Assembly (NCBI GenBank): GCA_006176705.1
Contig: QRFJ01004956.1
Span: 27,339-91,338 of the forward strand
Reading direction: 5' to 3'
Length of the DNA: 64,000 nt
Source: Cocos nucifera
Lineage: Eukaryota; Streptophyta; Magnoliopsida; Arecales; Arecaceae
Shown: positions 43,482 through 55,104 of the stretch, in pieces
How positions within the stretch are numbered: position 1 is the first letter of the stretch
How the letters are laid out: each line of letters opens with the position of its first letter
Position numbers and translations under genes: made by a program
The notes under the pieces: generated by a model
Told to the model about the DNA's origin: nothing
What the model saw: only the letters and a program-made list of their open reading frames with translations
The model's database searches: none

Positions 43482-45372
43482 AGGTTTCATAATACATTAG
43501 ATCTGATTTTAATTTATTTTTGATCTGATAATTAGATGATTTTAAATATCGCATTAGATATGATTAGATCTTAAATAAAAAAATTAAAAATTAAATAATC
43601 AACATCTAAGATATATGAGTTGCATGACTAGACTAGGAATAGAATTATTTTATGTGTAGTCTTGCATAATCATAATTTTAATTTGATTAATTATAACTTT
43701 TAAACTATTTATTTATAATTTTATGATATTATAAATATTATAATTAGATCTAGATAATAGAAAATAAATTTATTAAATTTGTTCATATGAGATATGATAG
43801 ATGCATGTTTAGACTAGTTGTAGAATAGTTCTACAAAATTATCTAGAATAAATTTTAATTTGATATGATCAAATTAAAATCTTATTTTTTAGATGTTTAT
43901 GAGATAATTTTAATCTAAAAACATGCATGATATGATACATGAGATGTATGCAAAATATGTTTTTAGTTTATAAATATATGAGATGTATGCAAAACATTTT
44001 TATATATGTGATATATAATGTAGATCTAACTAGTTTTGTAGATTTATCATATTTCTGATTAAGGCATGCCCCTTGATCGTTCGATCATAAAAATAAAATG
44101 GAGTTTGAAGGCCCTCTCCTTTCATTCAATGGAATGTTCTTATGGTGTGTAGGGGTGCTGCGCGTTCATCCTTAATCAGAAATAAAAAAAAACTTATTTT
44201 CTACAAAACCCTAGATCCTGAAATCTTAGGATTTTATATACATGTTTTGTTTATGAATCTTAAACTTAATTAAGAATTAAGATTATGAAATATATAAGAT
44301 CTAAAATTGAAAATTTTTAGATCTAAGACATATTCATAAAATTGGATTGAGGCTTGGGTAGCTTAATTAGGTCTAGCGGTTGATCAAACCAAATCAAGAG
44401 TTGGTTAGGTGGGATCAAGAGTGCTTTAATTGACCAACCTAATAGGATTAAGTCTGGGTCAAGATCGAGTCACATGAGTGATTGATTAAGCTAAGACATA
44501 ATTAGGCTCAGTGGTTAGAGTCTGGATTATAGGCTAACCCGATTGGTTCTAGCTCAACAATTTGGTGTCTAAGGTAAGTTTGGTAGATACGACCGTCCAA
44601 TTTTTAATTAGGATCTACTTGACTTGAATGCATTCTTATTGAGTTAATGGCATATCTCTTCCACCGGTCTCACTTACTTGGCCATATTTGTCAGCCCAGT
44701 TCTGATCTAAGGTGGCTAACAATCCGAGCTGATCCATGCCACTAGGTTAGCAATAATGGTTATGGCTATGTCAAGTCAAGTTTAAAGTGATCTAAATCAA
44801 ATCTCTCTAAGAAAACATTAAGTCTAAGGTCTTCCACCATTGTAGATGTGCGGGCCCTTCCTAGGATTGATTGTTCTTGGTAGGTCACAGTGGTTCAGTT
44901 GCATCGAAAAGATACAACCATGTCTATTAAGCATTGGATTCTACGAACTGGAGGATGAATTGGGATCAATATTTTAGATATGGTGAGAGACCCAATAAGG
45001 AATCCAATCTGTGCAAATGGTAGGTCTAACTTAACTAAAGAGTGGATCAATATTTCGGGCATGGTGAGATTCATGAATTAGAGACCAAGTCTGGGTGCAC
45101 CATGATTAGAGAATCATTGGACAAAAGTTATCCACTCATTGGCTAACCCATCATCAATAACTGTTCGGTGAGGTGATGAGTCAGTTGGTGGGACTGCACC
45201 ACCCACTAGAAATCAGTAATCATAGAGAATTTTGCATCTCTACAGAGGGAGTGTAGGGATCCAAGAAAATAATGAAAGTTAATTTATTTAAAAATCAAAT
45301 CCCTAAACAAATTTGTTAAGTCTTAATTATAAAATCTAACTAGAAACTTTGACTCTCTACAGGAAAAAAAAA
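43482..45372 (+). other. Untranslated leader of element G
   Basis: Colinear with the leader of A (1,880-3,737). It contains the second copy of the nested stem-loop at 44,055-44,179. No coding frame. Confidence 0.8.
44055..44179 (+). ncRNA. Leader stem-loop of element G, homologous to 2,438-2,562
   Basis: Outer arms CTGATTAAGG (44,055-44,064) and CCTTAATCAG (44,170-44,179) are identical to A. The innermost hairpin near 44,120-44,135 keeps pairing with TTTCAT and ATGGAA around TCA. The inner 11-bp stem has mismatches. Confidence 0.45.
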
Positions 45373-45397
45373 ATCTGCATCCAACCCACTAGCCCGT
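45373..45397 (+). pseudogene. gag: Start of gag of element G, cut by H
   Basis: Matches the first codons of gag in A (TCTGCATCCAACCCACTAGC). The ATG is lost: the bases before are a run of ten A. H is inserted after 45,397, and the last five bases CCCGT are the left target duplicate. Confidence 0.75.
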
Positions 45398-46320
45398 TGT
45401 CACCAACTGGCATCACCTCTCTCTGATACAAATTGATGTTCCATGATATTGCTCAAATGCCAATCATCCTTGGCATCACAAGCTTCGATACCAAGTTGCG
45501 GAAGCCCCTGATCTTTAGCACGGACCTGAAGAAACTTGTGACATTCTCTATGGCCAGCAAACCATAGATCCAACACCTAGAACTATGCTGGGGCACCTCC
45601 CTCCTTGGGCTTGAGGGACGCACCCCCTCTCTCTAGGGCTTCATCAAGAACCTAGGGCAACTACACTAAAGAGAAGAGAAGAGAAGAAGAGAGAATTGAG
45701 GGAGAAAAGGTGTTTATTCCACAGCATTATGAAATCCTAATATAACCTATGTATTTATACATAGCCATTAGGCCTGACCAAAAAACTTTCCGGCTAACCC
45801 AATACATGAAAGCACTCACCGAGCCCATGTACACACATGTCTCCCATGCTCTCATCCTCTGGATCTAGATCTGACCCATACATGAATTAGCCACCTTAAG
45901 ACCTCTCAAACCAGACCTTAAGACCTCTAGGATCAACCCAGACCCTAGTGCAAAACAGACTCTTGCGTAACTCTGCCTGTGCACTAAGCCGGCTTAGTCT
46001 CAGCACTGAGCTAGTTAAGTTCTATTGGGTCGGCTCAGTCTGAAACTGAGCCGGCTCAGTTCTGTGCCATGCCAGTAGTTTCGAACGTGCAGCTCTCTAT
46101 TTTGCCTATGCTCTGAGACTTAGCCAACCTAATTTTAGATTGAGCCGACTAAACTGCAAAAAATCTTCTTTCTACAGTCTTGATTTTCCAACTTTGGTTC
46201 CTTGCTTCACCTTGTGTCCCAGGTCTTCGAAGCACCAACCAAGCCTCTGAAATCCCTGGAGCCAACCCCTTGACTCCTTCCATGGCCTCCAAAGGCTTGG
46301 GAGCACCACAAATCCTCACA
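45398..46320 (-). repeat. 3' LTR of element H (923 bp)
   Basis: On the minus strand TGTGAGGATTTGTGG at 46,320 to TTGGTGACA at 45,398. It holds a perfect 14-bp palindrome CTGAGCCGGCTCAG at 46,047-46,060 and a TATA box on the minus strand at 45,752-45,759. Confidence 0.93.
46047..46060. promoter_or_regulatory. 14-bp palindrome CTGAGCCGGCTCAG in the NA-1 LTR
   Basis: Perfectly self-complementary. Degenerate neighbours lie at about 45,987-46,035 and 46,125-46,150, and similar arrays in the LTRs of D, F and J. Most variants differ by CG to TG or CA. Confidence 0.55.
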
Positions 46321-46337
46321 ATCTCCACCTTGGTGCC
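46321..46337 (-). other. Polypurine tract of element H
   Basis: Minus strand GGCACCAAGGTGGAGAT, shared with D, J and (mutated) F. Confidence 0.82.
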
Positions 46338-46809
46338 CCAAGCCTTGGCAAATCCCTCGGTAATGCCCTCCTGTACGATCATACTATCCCTACGCACTCA
46401 ACAGCACCTTTGCAAACATTGCCTCTACCAATTCTCTTCAGTTGTTATGCACCCTTAAGGCCTTTGGGATGACCGCCTCTACCGCTGAAGATCTCTACTT
46501 GCTTCTTGGCACCATCCTGAAATTGTAGGATCCCTTCTGCTTAGCAGCTGCACCACCATAGAGAATCCACAATGTTCCTATACCAGCACTCACTGCAAAT
46601 CCTGACATGGTCTCCTCAGAACTATGACTGTCCTCCTGCACATGTCGCTCCATCTGAAACTGTGCATCACCGACTCTGGTGCTAGGATATCGATCCTCCC
46701 GCATTCCTCTACTCTAAACACATGTCAAATTCCTCTCCATTTGTAAAGCCACCTTTCTGGAGCTCCACCTAAATCCGAAGTCCACCTAATGCCACAGAAG
46801 CTGACTCTA

Positions 46810-47019
46810 TCATCGAATCCCTCGAGGTAAACCATTCAATGCTGCATTGCTGAACCTGCTGCTGCACCTCGAACACCGTCGCTGCCCCTTCAAACCCTCC
46901 ACACTCCATGGATCCCTTCGAAGCCATCTTGGATACCTTCGCAATCCGTGAGCACCTCCAAAACCCAAGAGCTCATCCAACTCTTCTGAAACCAATGACT
47001 GAACCCTAGGAAATTCCAC
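46810..47019 (-). pseudogene. Unknown frame of NA-1, H copy
   Basis: 69 codons sharing VQSLxSxELDxLL.F.GAHGLRRY.RW with the frame at 39,515-39,823 in F. In H the upstream ATGGCTGGT of F is present (about 47,047) but a TAG and a shift separate it from this frame. Function unknown and coding status doubtful. Confidence 0.28.
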
Positions 47020-47223
47020 CCTAGTCCTCTTCTGCCCCTACACCAGCCATCGCTTTAGTTGCACCCGGACAACCATCCTCCACCTAAGCCGCGACTCTCC
47101 CTGGTGCTCCTGTAGAAGAAACCTGATGCATGATACTCCTGGCTACCTAAGACCTCCTGGCACTCCCTGAGACCCTCTGGCTCTCCCTGAGACCACCAGG
47201 CTCTCCCTGAGATCTACACCCAG

Positions 47224-47499
47224 TCTCTCTGAGATACCACTAACACTCTCTACTGAGATACACTCCTCGATTGCTGCACCACCAAGCCTCTCTCAGCCCC
47301 TTGCCTCTAGGGAAGCGCTCCTACAGCACTCTAGAGCTCCCTAACTTGTCTCTATGCCTGATCTCTCTGAGATACCATTAACACTCTCTGCTGAGATACA
47401 CACCTCAATTACTGCACCACTAAGCCTCTCTTAGCCCCATGCCTTTAGGGAAGCACTCCTGCAGCACTCTAGCGCTCCCTGACTCATCTCTGCACTGCT
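47224..47499. repeat. 138-bp tandem duplication inside element H
   Basis: TCTCTCTGAGATACCA starts both units (47,224 and 47,362), which then run in parallel through GCACCAC(C/T)AAGCCTCTCT and GCAGCACTCTAG. F has one unit at about 39,240-39,390. Confidence 0.75.
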
Positions 47500-48078
47500 T
47501 TATACCCATCCAGCCCTAACCTACTAGACCTCCATGGATCATCCATCTCCATCACTCCCAAGGCTTTATAAATTCATGCTCTGATCGAACAACTGAATAT
47601 ATCTTCGATTACATCCCCACCTTTCTGACACTGAAGGACTATAGTCATTTCTTCAACCTTCCTTCGACCATTATCCCTTGAAAAACCTCTCTTCAATAGT
47701 CCTACACTTCTCATCTTCCTAAAGAACACTGATGCTCTGTATTAAGATACCTTCTTCGGTTACTGCATCGCCAAGCCTCTCTTATTCTTGCATCTTCAGA
47801 AAAGTGCTATCGTAGTACTCCAATGCTCCTTGTCTGTCACATAATCATCATACATCCCAATCTTTCCACCAAGATTGATCAGCAAATCATGCAGCAAATC
47901 CTTCCATCCTAAGAAAATTTCTTCCCATTAATCCTCTCATCCTCCACCTTCAGCTCACTGCTCTCGGTTGGTCAAACCACAGTAATAATAAATATAGATT
48001 TGAGACATATCAGAGAATCCTTGTATAGATTTTTGATTTCACCTTGTACGACTTCTCCTTCCCTTTCATGCACCATCA

Positions 48079-48091
48079 GGCTCTGATACTA
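48079..48091 (-). other. Primer binding site (tRNA-Met) of element H
   Basis: Minus strand TAGTATCAGAGCC, one change from TGGTATCAGAGCC, next to the LTR end at 48,094. Confidence 0.85.
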
Positions 48092-48093
48092 GA

Positions 48094-49016
48094 TGTAAGT
48101 GCACCAACTAGCATCACCTCTCCTTGATACCAATTGATGTTCCATGATATCGCTCGATCGTCAATCATCCTTGGCATCACAAGCCCCAATACCATATTGC
48201 GAAAGCCCCTGATATTTAGCATGAATCTAAAGGAACCTGTGACATTCTCTATGGGCAGCAAACCATAGATCCAACACCTAGATCTATGCTGGGGCACCTT
48301 GCTTTTTGGGCTTGAGGGAGGTGCCCCCTCTCTCTAGGGCTTCTTCAAGAACCTATGACAACTACACTAGAGAGAAGAGAAGAAGAGAGAATTAAGGGAG
48401 AAAAGGTCTATATTCCACAACATTATGAAATCCTAGTACAACCTATGTATTTATATATAGCCATTAGGCCAGACCAAAAAACTCTCCGACTAACCCAATA
48501 TATGAAAGCACTCACTGAGCCCATGTACACCCATGTCTCTCATGCTCTCATCGTTTGGATCTAGATCCGACCCATATATGAATTAGCCACCTTAAGATCT
48601 CTCAAACCATGCCTTAAGTCCCCTAGGATCAACCCAAACCCTAGTCCAAAATAGACCCTCGCGTATCTCTACCCATGCACTGAGCTGGCTCAGTCTAAGC
48701 ACTGAGCCAGCTATGTTCTATGGGGTCAGCTTAGTCTGAAACTGAGCCAGCCCAATTCTATGCCATGTCAGTAGTCCCAAACATGTAGCTCTCTATTTTA
48801 CCTGTGCTTTGAGACTTAGCCAACCCAGTTTTGGACTAAGTCGGCTAATCTACAAAAGATCTTCTTTCTATAATCTTTATTCCTTGGCTTTGGTTTCTTG
48901 TTTCACCTTGTGTCCCAGGACTTTGAAGCACCAACCAAGCCCCTGAAATCCTTAAAGCCAACCCCCTGACTCCTTTCGTGGCCTTCTAAGGCTTGTGAGC
49001 ACCACAAATCCTCACA
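48094..49016 (-). repeat. 5' LTR of element H (923 bp)
   Basis: Same length as the other LTR; TGTGAGGATTTGTGG at 49,016 to CACTTACA at 48,094 on the minus strand. Confidence 0.93.
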
Positions 49017-49800
49017 CCCATATCCTGGACACCCATAGACTGATCGTACCTAATTACAAGGATTGACTTTGAAACTTTAAAATTATTTTGGATTCTAAGA
49101 AGTTGACTCATGTATTCGATCAAAATCTCCCCAACTTATCAGCTCATCCATTTACTGAACAGGGAGCATCTCTTGACAAGTGGATGGATGAAGATAATAA
49201 GACCAGATATTACATGTTGAGCTAAATGTCTGATGAGCTTCAGCGCCAACATGAAGATATCAAGATTGTCCGCCAATTGTTAGCTCACCTGCAAGAGTTG
49301 TTTGGTGAATAGAGTCATGTAGCCAAATATCAGATCACTAAATGACTATTTAAGGCTAAAATGCATGATGGACAGTCAGTCCAAGATCATTGTCTGATGA
49401 TGATCAAGAACTTGAAAGAGCTTAAGAAGCTCAGAGTGAAGTTAGATCAAGATCTGCAGAATGATATAATTCTGCAATCCTTGACTGATGCATATGGGGA
49501 GTTCATCATAAACTACCATATGCATAAACTTTAGAATACTCTGGCCGAGCTTCTGAATATACTGATTACTGCTGAGCTTTCTATGAAAGATTCTAAAGGC
49601 TCAGTACTTGCTATGGAATGGACTTCTTCCAAGAGAAAGTCTTTTGGAAAGAAAAAGAAGTCTGTGAAAAAGCAAAAGATGGAAGGTGGAAAGAAAAAAA
49701 AGGTAGAGCTGAAGAAGAAGGCCACTGACAAAGAAAAGTATTTTCATTATAATGCTGACGGCCACGAAAGTAGAATTGCCCTACATACCTAGCCACCCTA
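49017..49800 (+). pseudogene. gag: gag of element G, main part
   Basis: Resumes with ATCCTGGACACCCATAGACTG right after H. The Gag body is readable against A but has stops (for example after YYMLS near 49,222) and lacks an open frame. The basic region is at 49,620-49,735, and the zinc knuckle has both first cysteines changed to tyrosine (KYFHYNADGH). Damage is mainly by substitution, unlike A. Confidence 0.85.
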
Positions 49801-49833
49801 AAGAATAAAGAGGAGACGGGTCATTCTAGAGGT

Positions 49834-50277
49834 ATGCTCATTATTGAATCTAACCTTACGATTTGTTCTGCATTTAGTTGGGTGCTTGACTCTGGTTCTA
49901 GTTCTCATTTGTGCACTTCCATGCAGGATCTTGAGGATAGCAGGAGGCTGAGTGATGGTGAGATGATCCTATGCGTTGAAAATGGAGCAAAGGTTGCTAT
50001 TGTGGCCGTGAGAATCTATCCTCTTCGACTACCATCTGGCTTAGATTTAGTACTTAAGGATTGTTATTATGTGCCTACTATAAGCAGAAATTTGATTTAT
50101 GTTTCATGTTTAGCACAAGAAGGCTATGTAATTAGTTTTCTTAAAGACTATTGTAATATTCTTTATGAAAGAAATAAAATTATAAGTGGTTTTCTTATTA
50201 ACGATCTCTACCAGTTACATATTGATATATCTGACCTAAATATCAAGCAAAATGTGAATGCCATAGGATCAAAATGA
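49834..50277 (+). pseudogene. Aspartic protease of element G
   Basis: A 147-codon open frame: WVLDSGSSSHLCTSMQDLE has an intact D-S-G, then VLKDCYYVPTISRNLIYVS and NILYERNKI. It ends at a TGA before the pre-integrase region. This is the best preserved protease in the window. Confidence 0.87.
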
Positions 50278-51150
50278 CCCAGGGATAGTCCAAATGATAG
50301 GTATCTATGGCACCTAAGGCTAGGTCATATAGCAGAAGGTGGGATTAACAAATTGGAGAAAACCAGGCTATTGAGTTTGTTGACTTCCAAGTCATTTCCA
50401 ATTTGTGAATCATGTCTTCATGGCAAAATGACTAAGCTTTCTTTTGTAGGACATGGGTGAAAGGCCATGGATCTACTTGTCCTAGTACAAACTCATGTGT
50501 ATGGCCCATTTGATGTGCCTGCTAGAGGCAACTTTGTCTACTTCATAATCTTTACTGATGATTTATCTCGGTATGTATATGTGTATCTTATGAGACACAA
50601 GTTTGAAGCCTTTGAAAAGTTTAAGGAATTCAGACATAAAGTGAAAAAGCAAACTGAAAAATCCATTAAGGTTCTTCAATCAGATCGAGAAGGTGAATAT
50701 CTCAGTCGAGAATTCCTAAACTATCTCAAGTAATATGGCATAGTCTCTCAATGGACTCTACCTGGAACACCTCAACTCAATGGAGTTTTAGAATGGAGGA
50801 ACCAGACCCTATTAGATATGGTCCAATCCATGATGAGCTTCATAGACCTTCCTAATTTTCTTTGATAACATAGTCTGTTAACTGCTATATATTTACTGAA
50901 TAGGGTTTCCTCTAAAATTATTTCTACCACACCATATGAGATATAGCATGGTAAGAAACCAAGTCTGAGTCATCTCAGAATTTGGGATTGTTCGGCTCAT
51001 ATCAAAAGACAACAAGCGGACAAGTTAGACTATAGGTCCTTTAGAGCTCGATTCATAGGATATCCTAAAGAGTCATTAGGATATTATTTCTACATTCTAA
51101 AAGACCATAATGTGATTGTGAGTCAGCATGCCATCTTTCTTGAAAAATAG
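50278..51150 (+). pseudogene. Pre-integrase and integrase of element G
   Basis: The zinc region WHLRLGHIAEGGINKLE and CESCLHGK keeps H-H-C-C. The core begins VYGPFDVPARGNFVYF, with the usual first aspartate region altered (THVYG for TDVCG), and has SDREGEYLSREF. At the catalytic site the frame reads GVLEWRNQT, so the glutamate is kept. Stops occur at 50,731 and 50,866. It ends SQHAIFLEK and TAG at 51,148, the same codon as in A. Confidence 0.86.
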
Positions 51151-52480
51151 TTTATTCAAGATGGTGGCATTGGAAAGCAGATCAAGCTTGAAGAGAAAGT
51201 CTCACAAGAGCAACGAGCTAAGGACCTTATGGAACCAAATCAGGTTGAGCCAATACAATCACTACCTCCTCCACCTCATAGATCGGAAAAAGTGTTTTCC
51301 ATCCCCCTGAGAGGTACTTAGGTACTATTTCAGAGGAAGTAGAGAAAATATTCCTCGTAGGTAATGGGGTTCATGGTGATGATCCCAAAACCTATGATGA
51401 GGCGATATCAGATATCGACTCCGAGAAATGGTTAGAGGCAATGAAGTCAGAAATTGACTCGATGCACTCAAACCAAGTCTGGACCTTGGTAGATCCATCC
51501 AGAAGGTATAGTATCTATTGGGTGTAAATGGATCTACAAGAGAAAGATTGGTGCAAATGAAAATGTGGAGATATTCAAATCTAGATTAGTGGCAAAAGGG
51601 TATAGTCAGCATGAAGGCATTGACTATTAGGATATCTTTTTTGCCAGTAGCCATACTAAAATTCATTCGCATATTACTTACTATTGCAGTCTATTTTGAT
51701 TATGAAATATGGCAAATGGATGTGAAAATGACATTCTTAAATGGATACCTTAAGGAAGATATCTATATGGAACAGCCGCTAGATTTTACATCCAGTGATG
51801 CTGATCACAAAGTATGCAAGCTGCAAAGATCCATATATGGACTTAAGCAAGCATCTCGGAGCTGGAATACTCATTTTTATGATATGATCAAATTATTTGG
51901 TTTCATCAAGAATGAGGAGGAAACATGTATTTTCAAAAAGATCAGTGGGAGAGCTATTGTCTTCCTCATACTATACGTGGATGATATCCTCCTTATTGGG
52001 AATGATATTCCCATGTTGACCCTAGTTAAAATATGGTTATCTAAAGAATTCTCTATGAAAGACCTAGGAGAAGCATTCTTCATTCTAGGAATTAATGTCT
52101 ATAGAGATAGACCGAATAGGATGCTAGGTCTTTCACAGAAGATGTACATAGAGGAAGTGCTAAAAAGGTTTAGCATGGAAAACTCCAAGAGGGGATTGGT
52201 ACCCTTCAAACATGGCATTCATCACTCCAAGAAAATGTATCCCAATACACTTGAGGAGATTGAATGCATGAGCAAGATCCCTTATGCTTCAGCAATAGGG
52301 AGCCTCATATATGCCATGTTATGTACACGACCTAATATAGCCCATGCTGTGAGTGTCACGAGCAGATATCAGTCGAATCTAGATGAAGAACATTGGACTT
52401 CTATGAAAAGTATCCTTAAGTACTTGAGAAAAACTAAGGATATGTTGTTGGTTTTTGGTAATGAAGAACTCCAAGTTTAG
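51151..52480 (+). pseudogene. Linker and reverse transcriptase of element G
   Basis: After a linker, NQVWTLVDP, then a shift, then a 289-codon frame (51,611-52,480) with DVKMTFLNGYLKEDIYMEQP, SIYGLKQASRSWN, an intact YVDD at 51,974-51,985 and the connection part to LVFGNEELQV. Only the N-terminal fingers are broken. RT would make the cDNA. Confidence 0.9.
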
Positions 52481-52955
52481 GAGTATACAAACTCGGATTT
52501 TATATCCAATATAGATGATCGAAAGTCGACATCTGAAAGTCTGTTTGTGTGTAATGGTGGTGCTATCAGTTAGAAGAATTCTAAGTATACAGTGATAGCA
52601 GATTCCACCATGGAAGCAGAGTATATCGTTGCATCAAAAGCTACGAAGGAGGCATTCTAGTACAAAAAATTTATTACAGAGATCGGAGTGATGCCATCAG
52701 ATGTCATTCCTCTTTACTATGATAATAATGGTGCCATAGACCTTGCTAAGGAGCTGAGGTCTCACCAAAAATTCAGGCACATCGAGCGGTGATACCACCT
52801 CATCCGTGATTACCTCAAGAAAAGTTACGTCGAGGTCAAGAGAGTCGACTCTGCAGACAATGCGGCAGACCCACATACAAAGTCGTTGGGCCAGTAGAAG
52901 ATCGAAGTCCATCTTGAGAAGGTGGGACTTAGATTTGTAACTAATTGGCTTTAGG
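52481..52955 (+). pseudogene. RNase H of element G
   Basis: Readable but interrupted: YTNSDFISNIDDRKSTS (first aspartate now asparagine), DSTMEAEYIVASKATKEAF, LYYDNNGAI (usual YCDN altered), then HIERXYHLIRDYLKKSYVEV and NAADPHTKSL, ending NWL and TAG. Confidence 0.87.
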
Positions 52956-52966
52956 TTAAGTGAGAG
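52956..52966 (+). other. Polypurine tract of element G (one base changed)
   Basis: TTAAGTGAGAG where A has ACAAGTGGGAG. Confidence 0.75.
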
Positions 52967-52968
52967 TT

Positions 52969-53107
52969 TGTTAGATATGTGTGCCCTAGAAGCCAGATTA
53001 GCTGACACTTATAATACACTTCTAAGGATAAAATTATAATTTTAACTATAAATAATAAAATAAATTATTTTCTATCATAGTATGTATTTGAAAGTGTCTG
53101 TGATACA
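52969..53107 (+). repeat. 3' LTR of element G, first 139 bp
   Basis: TGTTAGATATGTG onward, matching 41,179-41,317, until interrupted by I. The last five bases ATACA are the left target duplicate of I. Confidence 0.93.
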
Positions 53108-54971
53108 TGATAAGTGGTAAAAATATACTAATAAAAGTATTAAATTATAAAATAAATTAATCTATTTTTTTAAAAATTGATACTTTTATTAATCTTATGC
53201 AGAAAACAAGGCCATCAATATGAAGATCTTATTTTTTTAGTTCAGATGAAATAAAATTCAGGCAAAACGGATTTCAAATGAGCCTAAAATTGAATTTCAA
53301 AAAAAAAAAATCAGTCTCGTTCAAACCAGTTCAAAAAAATTGGCTCAATAGACCGCCTGGTTTGACCGCAACCAGCAGATTGAATCGCTGATGCAGCGCT
53401 AATGCTAGGCTAACATCAACATTTTTTGCGTTGCACGATGGATCGATTGGAGGGCATTTTGGAAATTTCATATGAAGAAGCGCGCTCCGATTGGGTGAAG
53501 AATGCGGCGGTCCATGCAACATTGAGCTCGCACATGGTCTATAGAGGGCAATTTGGAAATTTGATTTAATCTGATGGGCGTCTTTCACTGGGATTTGATC
53601 GGACAGTCGAAATGCATTTGCTGACGAATAGTATCCATAGCTCCCGATCGAGATCCAATGACTGAGATTCATCCCAACTTTAAACTAAATATCAGAGGCT
53701 TCTCTGTGCATGATCTGATGGCCCAGATTCAATCCAATGATTAATCCGATGGTTGCTTTGAATTTCGACTTGATTTGGGATATTTTAATGGATTTTTAAG
53801 TGATTTTTGAACCGTTTGATCAACATCCAATGGTCAGAATCATCTAGGGTCCTAATTTGAGTTGTTTTGAGAGTTTTAAACCTAATTTTCAAAGGATTTC
53901 GGGGGAAAATGTATCTTTGAGCCAATAAAGTCTGCTGTTGCTGATGAAAAGAAAAAAGAAAGGGGAGGGTGAGAGAAATAAAAAGAAAAAAAAAGAGAGA
54001 GGGGAGATAGTAAAAAAAAAAAGAAAAAAAAGAGAAGAGAAAGAGAGGAGAGAGGTAGAAAGAGAAGAGAGATTTTTAAGAGAAAGAAAAGGAGTTTTAA
54101 TTTTTTTCTTCCGACAATCAGAACAGTGATCAAGAAGCTTCTTCTTCTTCACCAAGTTCTCCATACCAAGAGCTATGGACAATCAATTTCAGCAATCAAA
54201 TAGTCTAATTTTTTTATGCTTTTTATTTTATTTATTATTTTTGAACTTGTTATCATGAACTAAATTTTCTTTTACTAAGGCTAAGGTGTAGCCACTCTTT
54301 TGATGCAATATTTAGTATGATTTATTTTTAAAATGAGGAGTATATAAAACTGATCTTAATGCTTTTAGATTACTGGCCGTCTTCTAATTGATCTGATGAA
54401 CATAGATGTTACAGACCAAGTACATCTATGTTATTGCTTCTTGATTATATACCTTGTATTATGAATCAAATTAGAATTCATATGCATGCAGGAATTTTAG
54501 TGCGCTTTGAATGCAGCATATTTTAATTAGAGAATTTTAGAAAACTTAATGCATTAATATTTATTTAAATTACACCTGGACCAAAGGATAATTAATAAAT
54601 ATTAATAGTTTTGCTACGCTTGGACCAACGGGTAGTGAATAAATTAGGAGACTCCATCATCACATGAAATAAAATTAATCTAATAACTTGAATATTGTAT
54701 TGACTGAGTTGGTGAACCAATTGCTTTAGTAACACATTGCTCTTAAGTTTAAAACCCTAATAATTACACTCTCTCTATTTTCTTAAAATCTTTAATTATT
54801 TCTTTATTTTGTTTTTTAATTTCTTATTCTCATAAATTGATCTTGTAAATAAAGCATAGGAAAGTGCTTTTCAGTACTTATTTTCCAGTCCTCTAGGGAC
54901 GATACTCTACTCATTTACTTTATTACTTGATCGATTGGTGCACTTACCATAACTATAGATTAGCACGCATA
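53108..54971 (+). repeat. 5' LTR of element I
   Basis: TGATAAGTGGTAAAAATATAC to about GCACGCATA at 54,971, colinear with 58,541-60,418. The TATA site of the other LTR reads CAATAAAG here. It includes a purine-rich block at 53,941-54,085. Confidence 0.9.
53941..54085 (+). repeat. Strand-asymmetric purine-rich tract in LTR of element I
   Basis: About 145 bases almost wholly A and G. It gives lysine/arginine-rich frames on one strand and phenylalanine/serine/leucine-rich frames on the other, which are artefacts. The copy at 59,374-59,525 sits just downstream of a TATA box. Confidence 0.8.
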
Positions 54972-54978
54972 AAGTTTT

Positions 54979-54993
54979 TGGCGCTGTTGTTGG
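54979..54993 (+). other. Primer binding site of element I
   Basis: TGGCGCTGTTGTTGG resembles TGGCGCCGTTGCCGG used by Athila/Tat elements, with two C to T changes, at the LTR end. Confidence 0.8.
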
Positions 54994-55104
54994 AGATTGT
55001 GTCTAAAATAATTTTGAAATTTTGATCCTAACTTTACTTTAGAATTTTATTTTTAATTTTTATTATTAATTTAATTTTTTTTAAAAAAAAATTTTGTTTA
55101 GTGC

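Larger units (their letters stand above)
46338..48078 (-). other. Internal region of element H without pol genes
   Basis: No retroviral domain in any frame. It contains the partly conserved frame at 46,810-47,019 and a two-copy 138-bp tandem repeat (47,224-47,499), with a third, more diverged unit at about 47,730-47,840. Colinear with F (38,688-40,255). Confidence 0.75.
45398..49016 (-). mobile_element. NA-1 element H, non-autonomous LTR retrotransposon, complete, 3,619 bp
   Basis: Two LTRs of exactly 923 bp, a tRNA-Met primer site, a 1,773-bp inside without pol motifs, and a polypurine tract, on the minus strand. Target duplicates CCCGT (45,393-45,397) and CCCAT (49,017-49,021) lie inside gag of G. 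With F it defines the family. Confidence 0.92.

Noticed and set aside
53882..54182. Lysine/arginine-rich and phenylalanine/serine-rich frames, also 59,314-59,614
   Set aside because: Translations of the purine-rich tract in the LTR of I; present on both strands as expected from composition.
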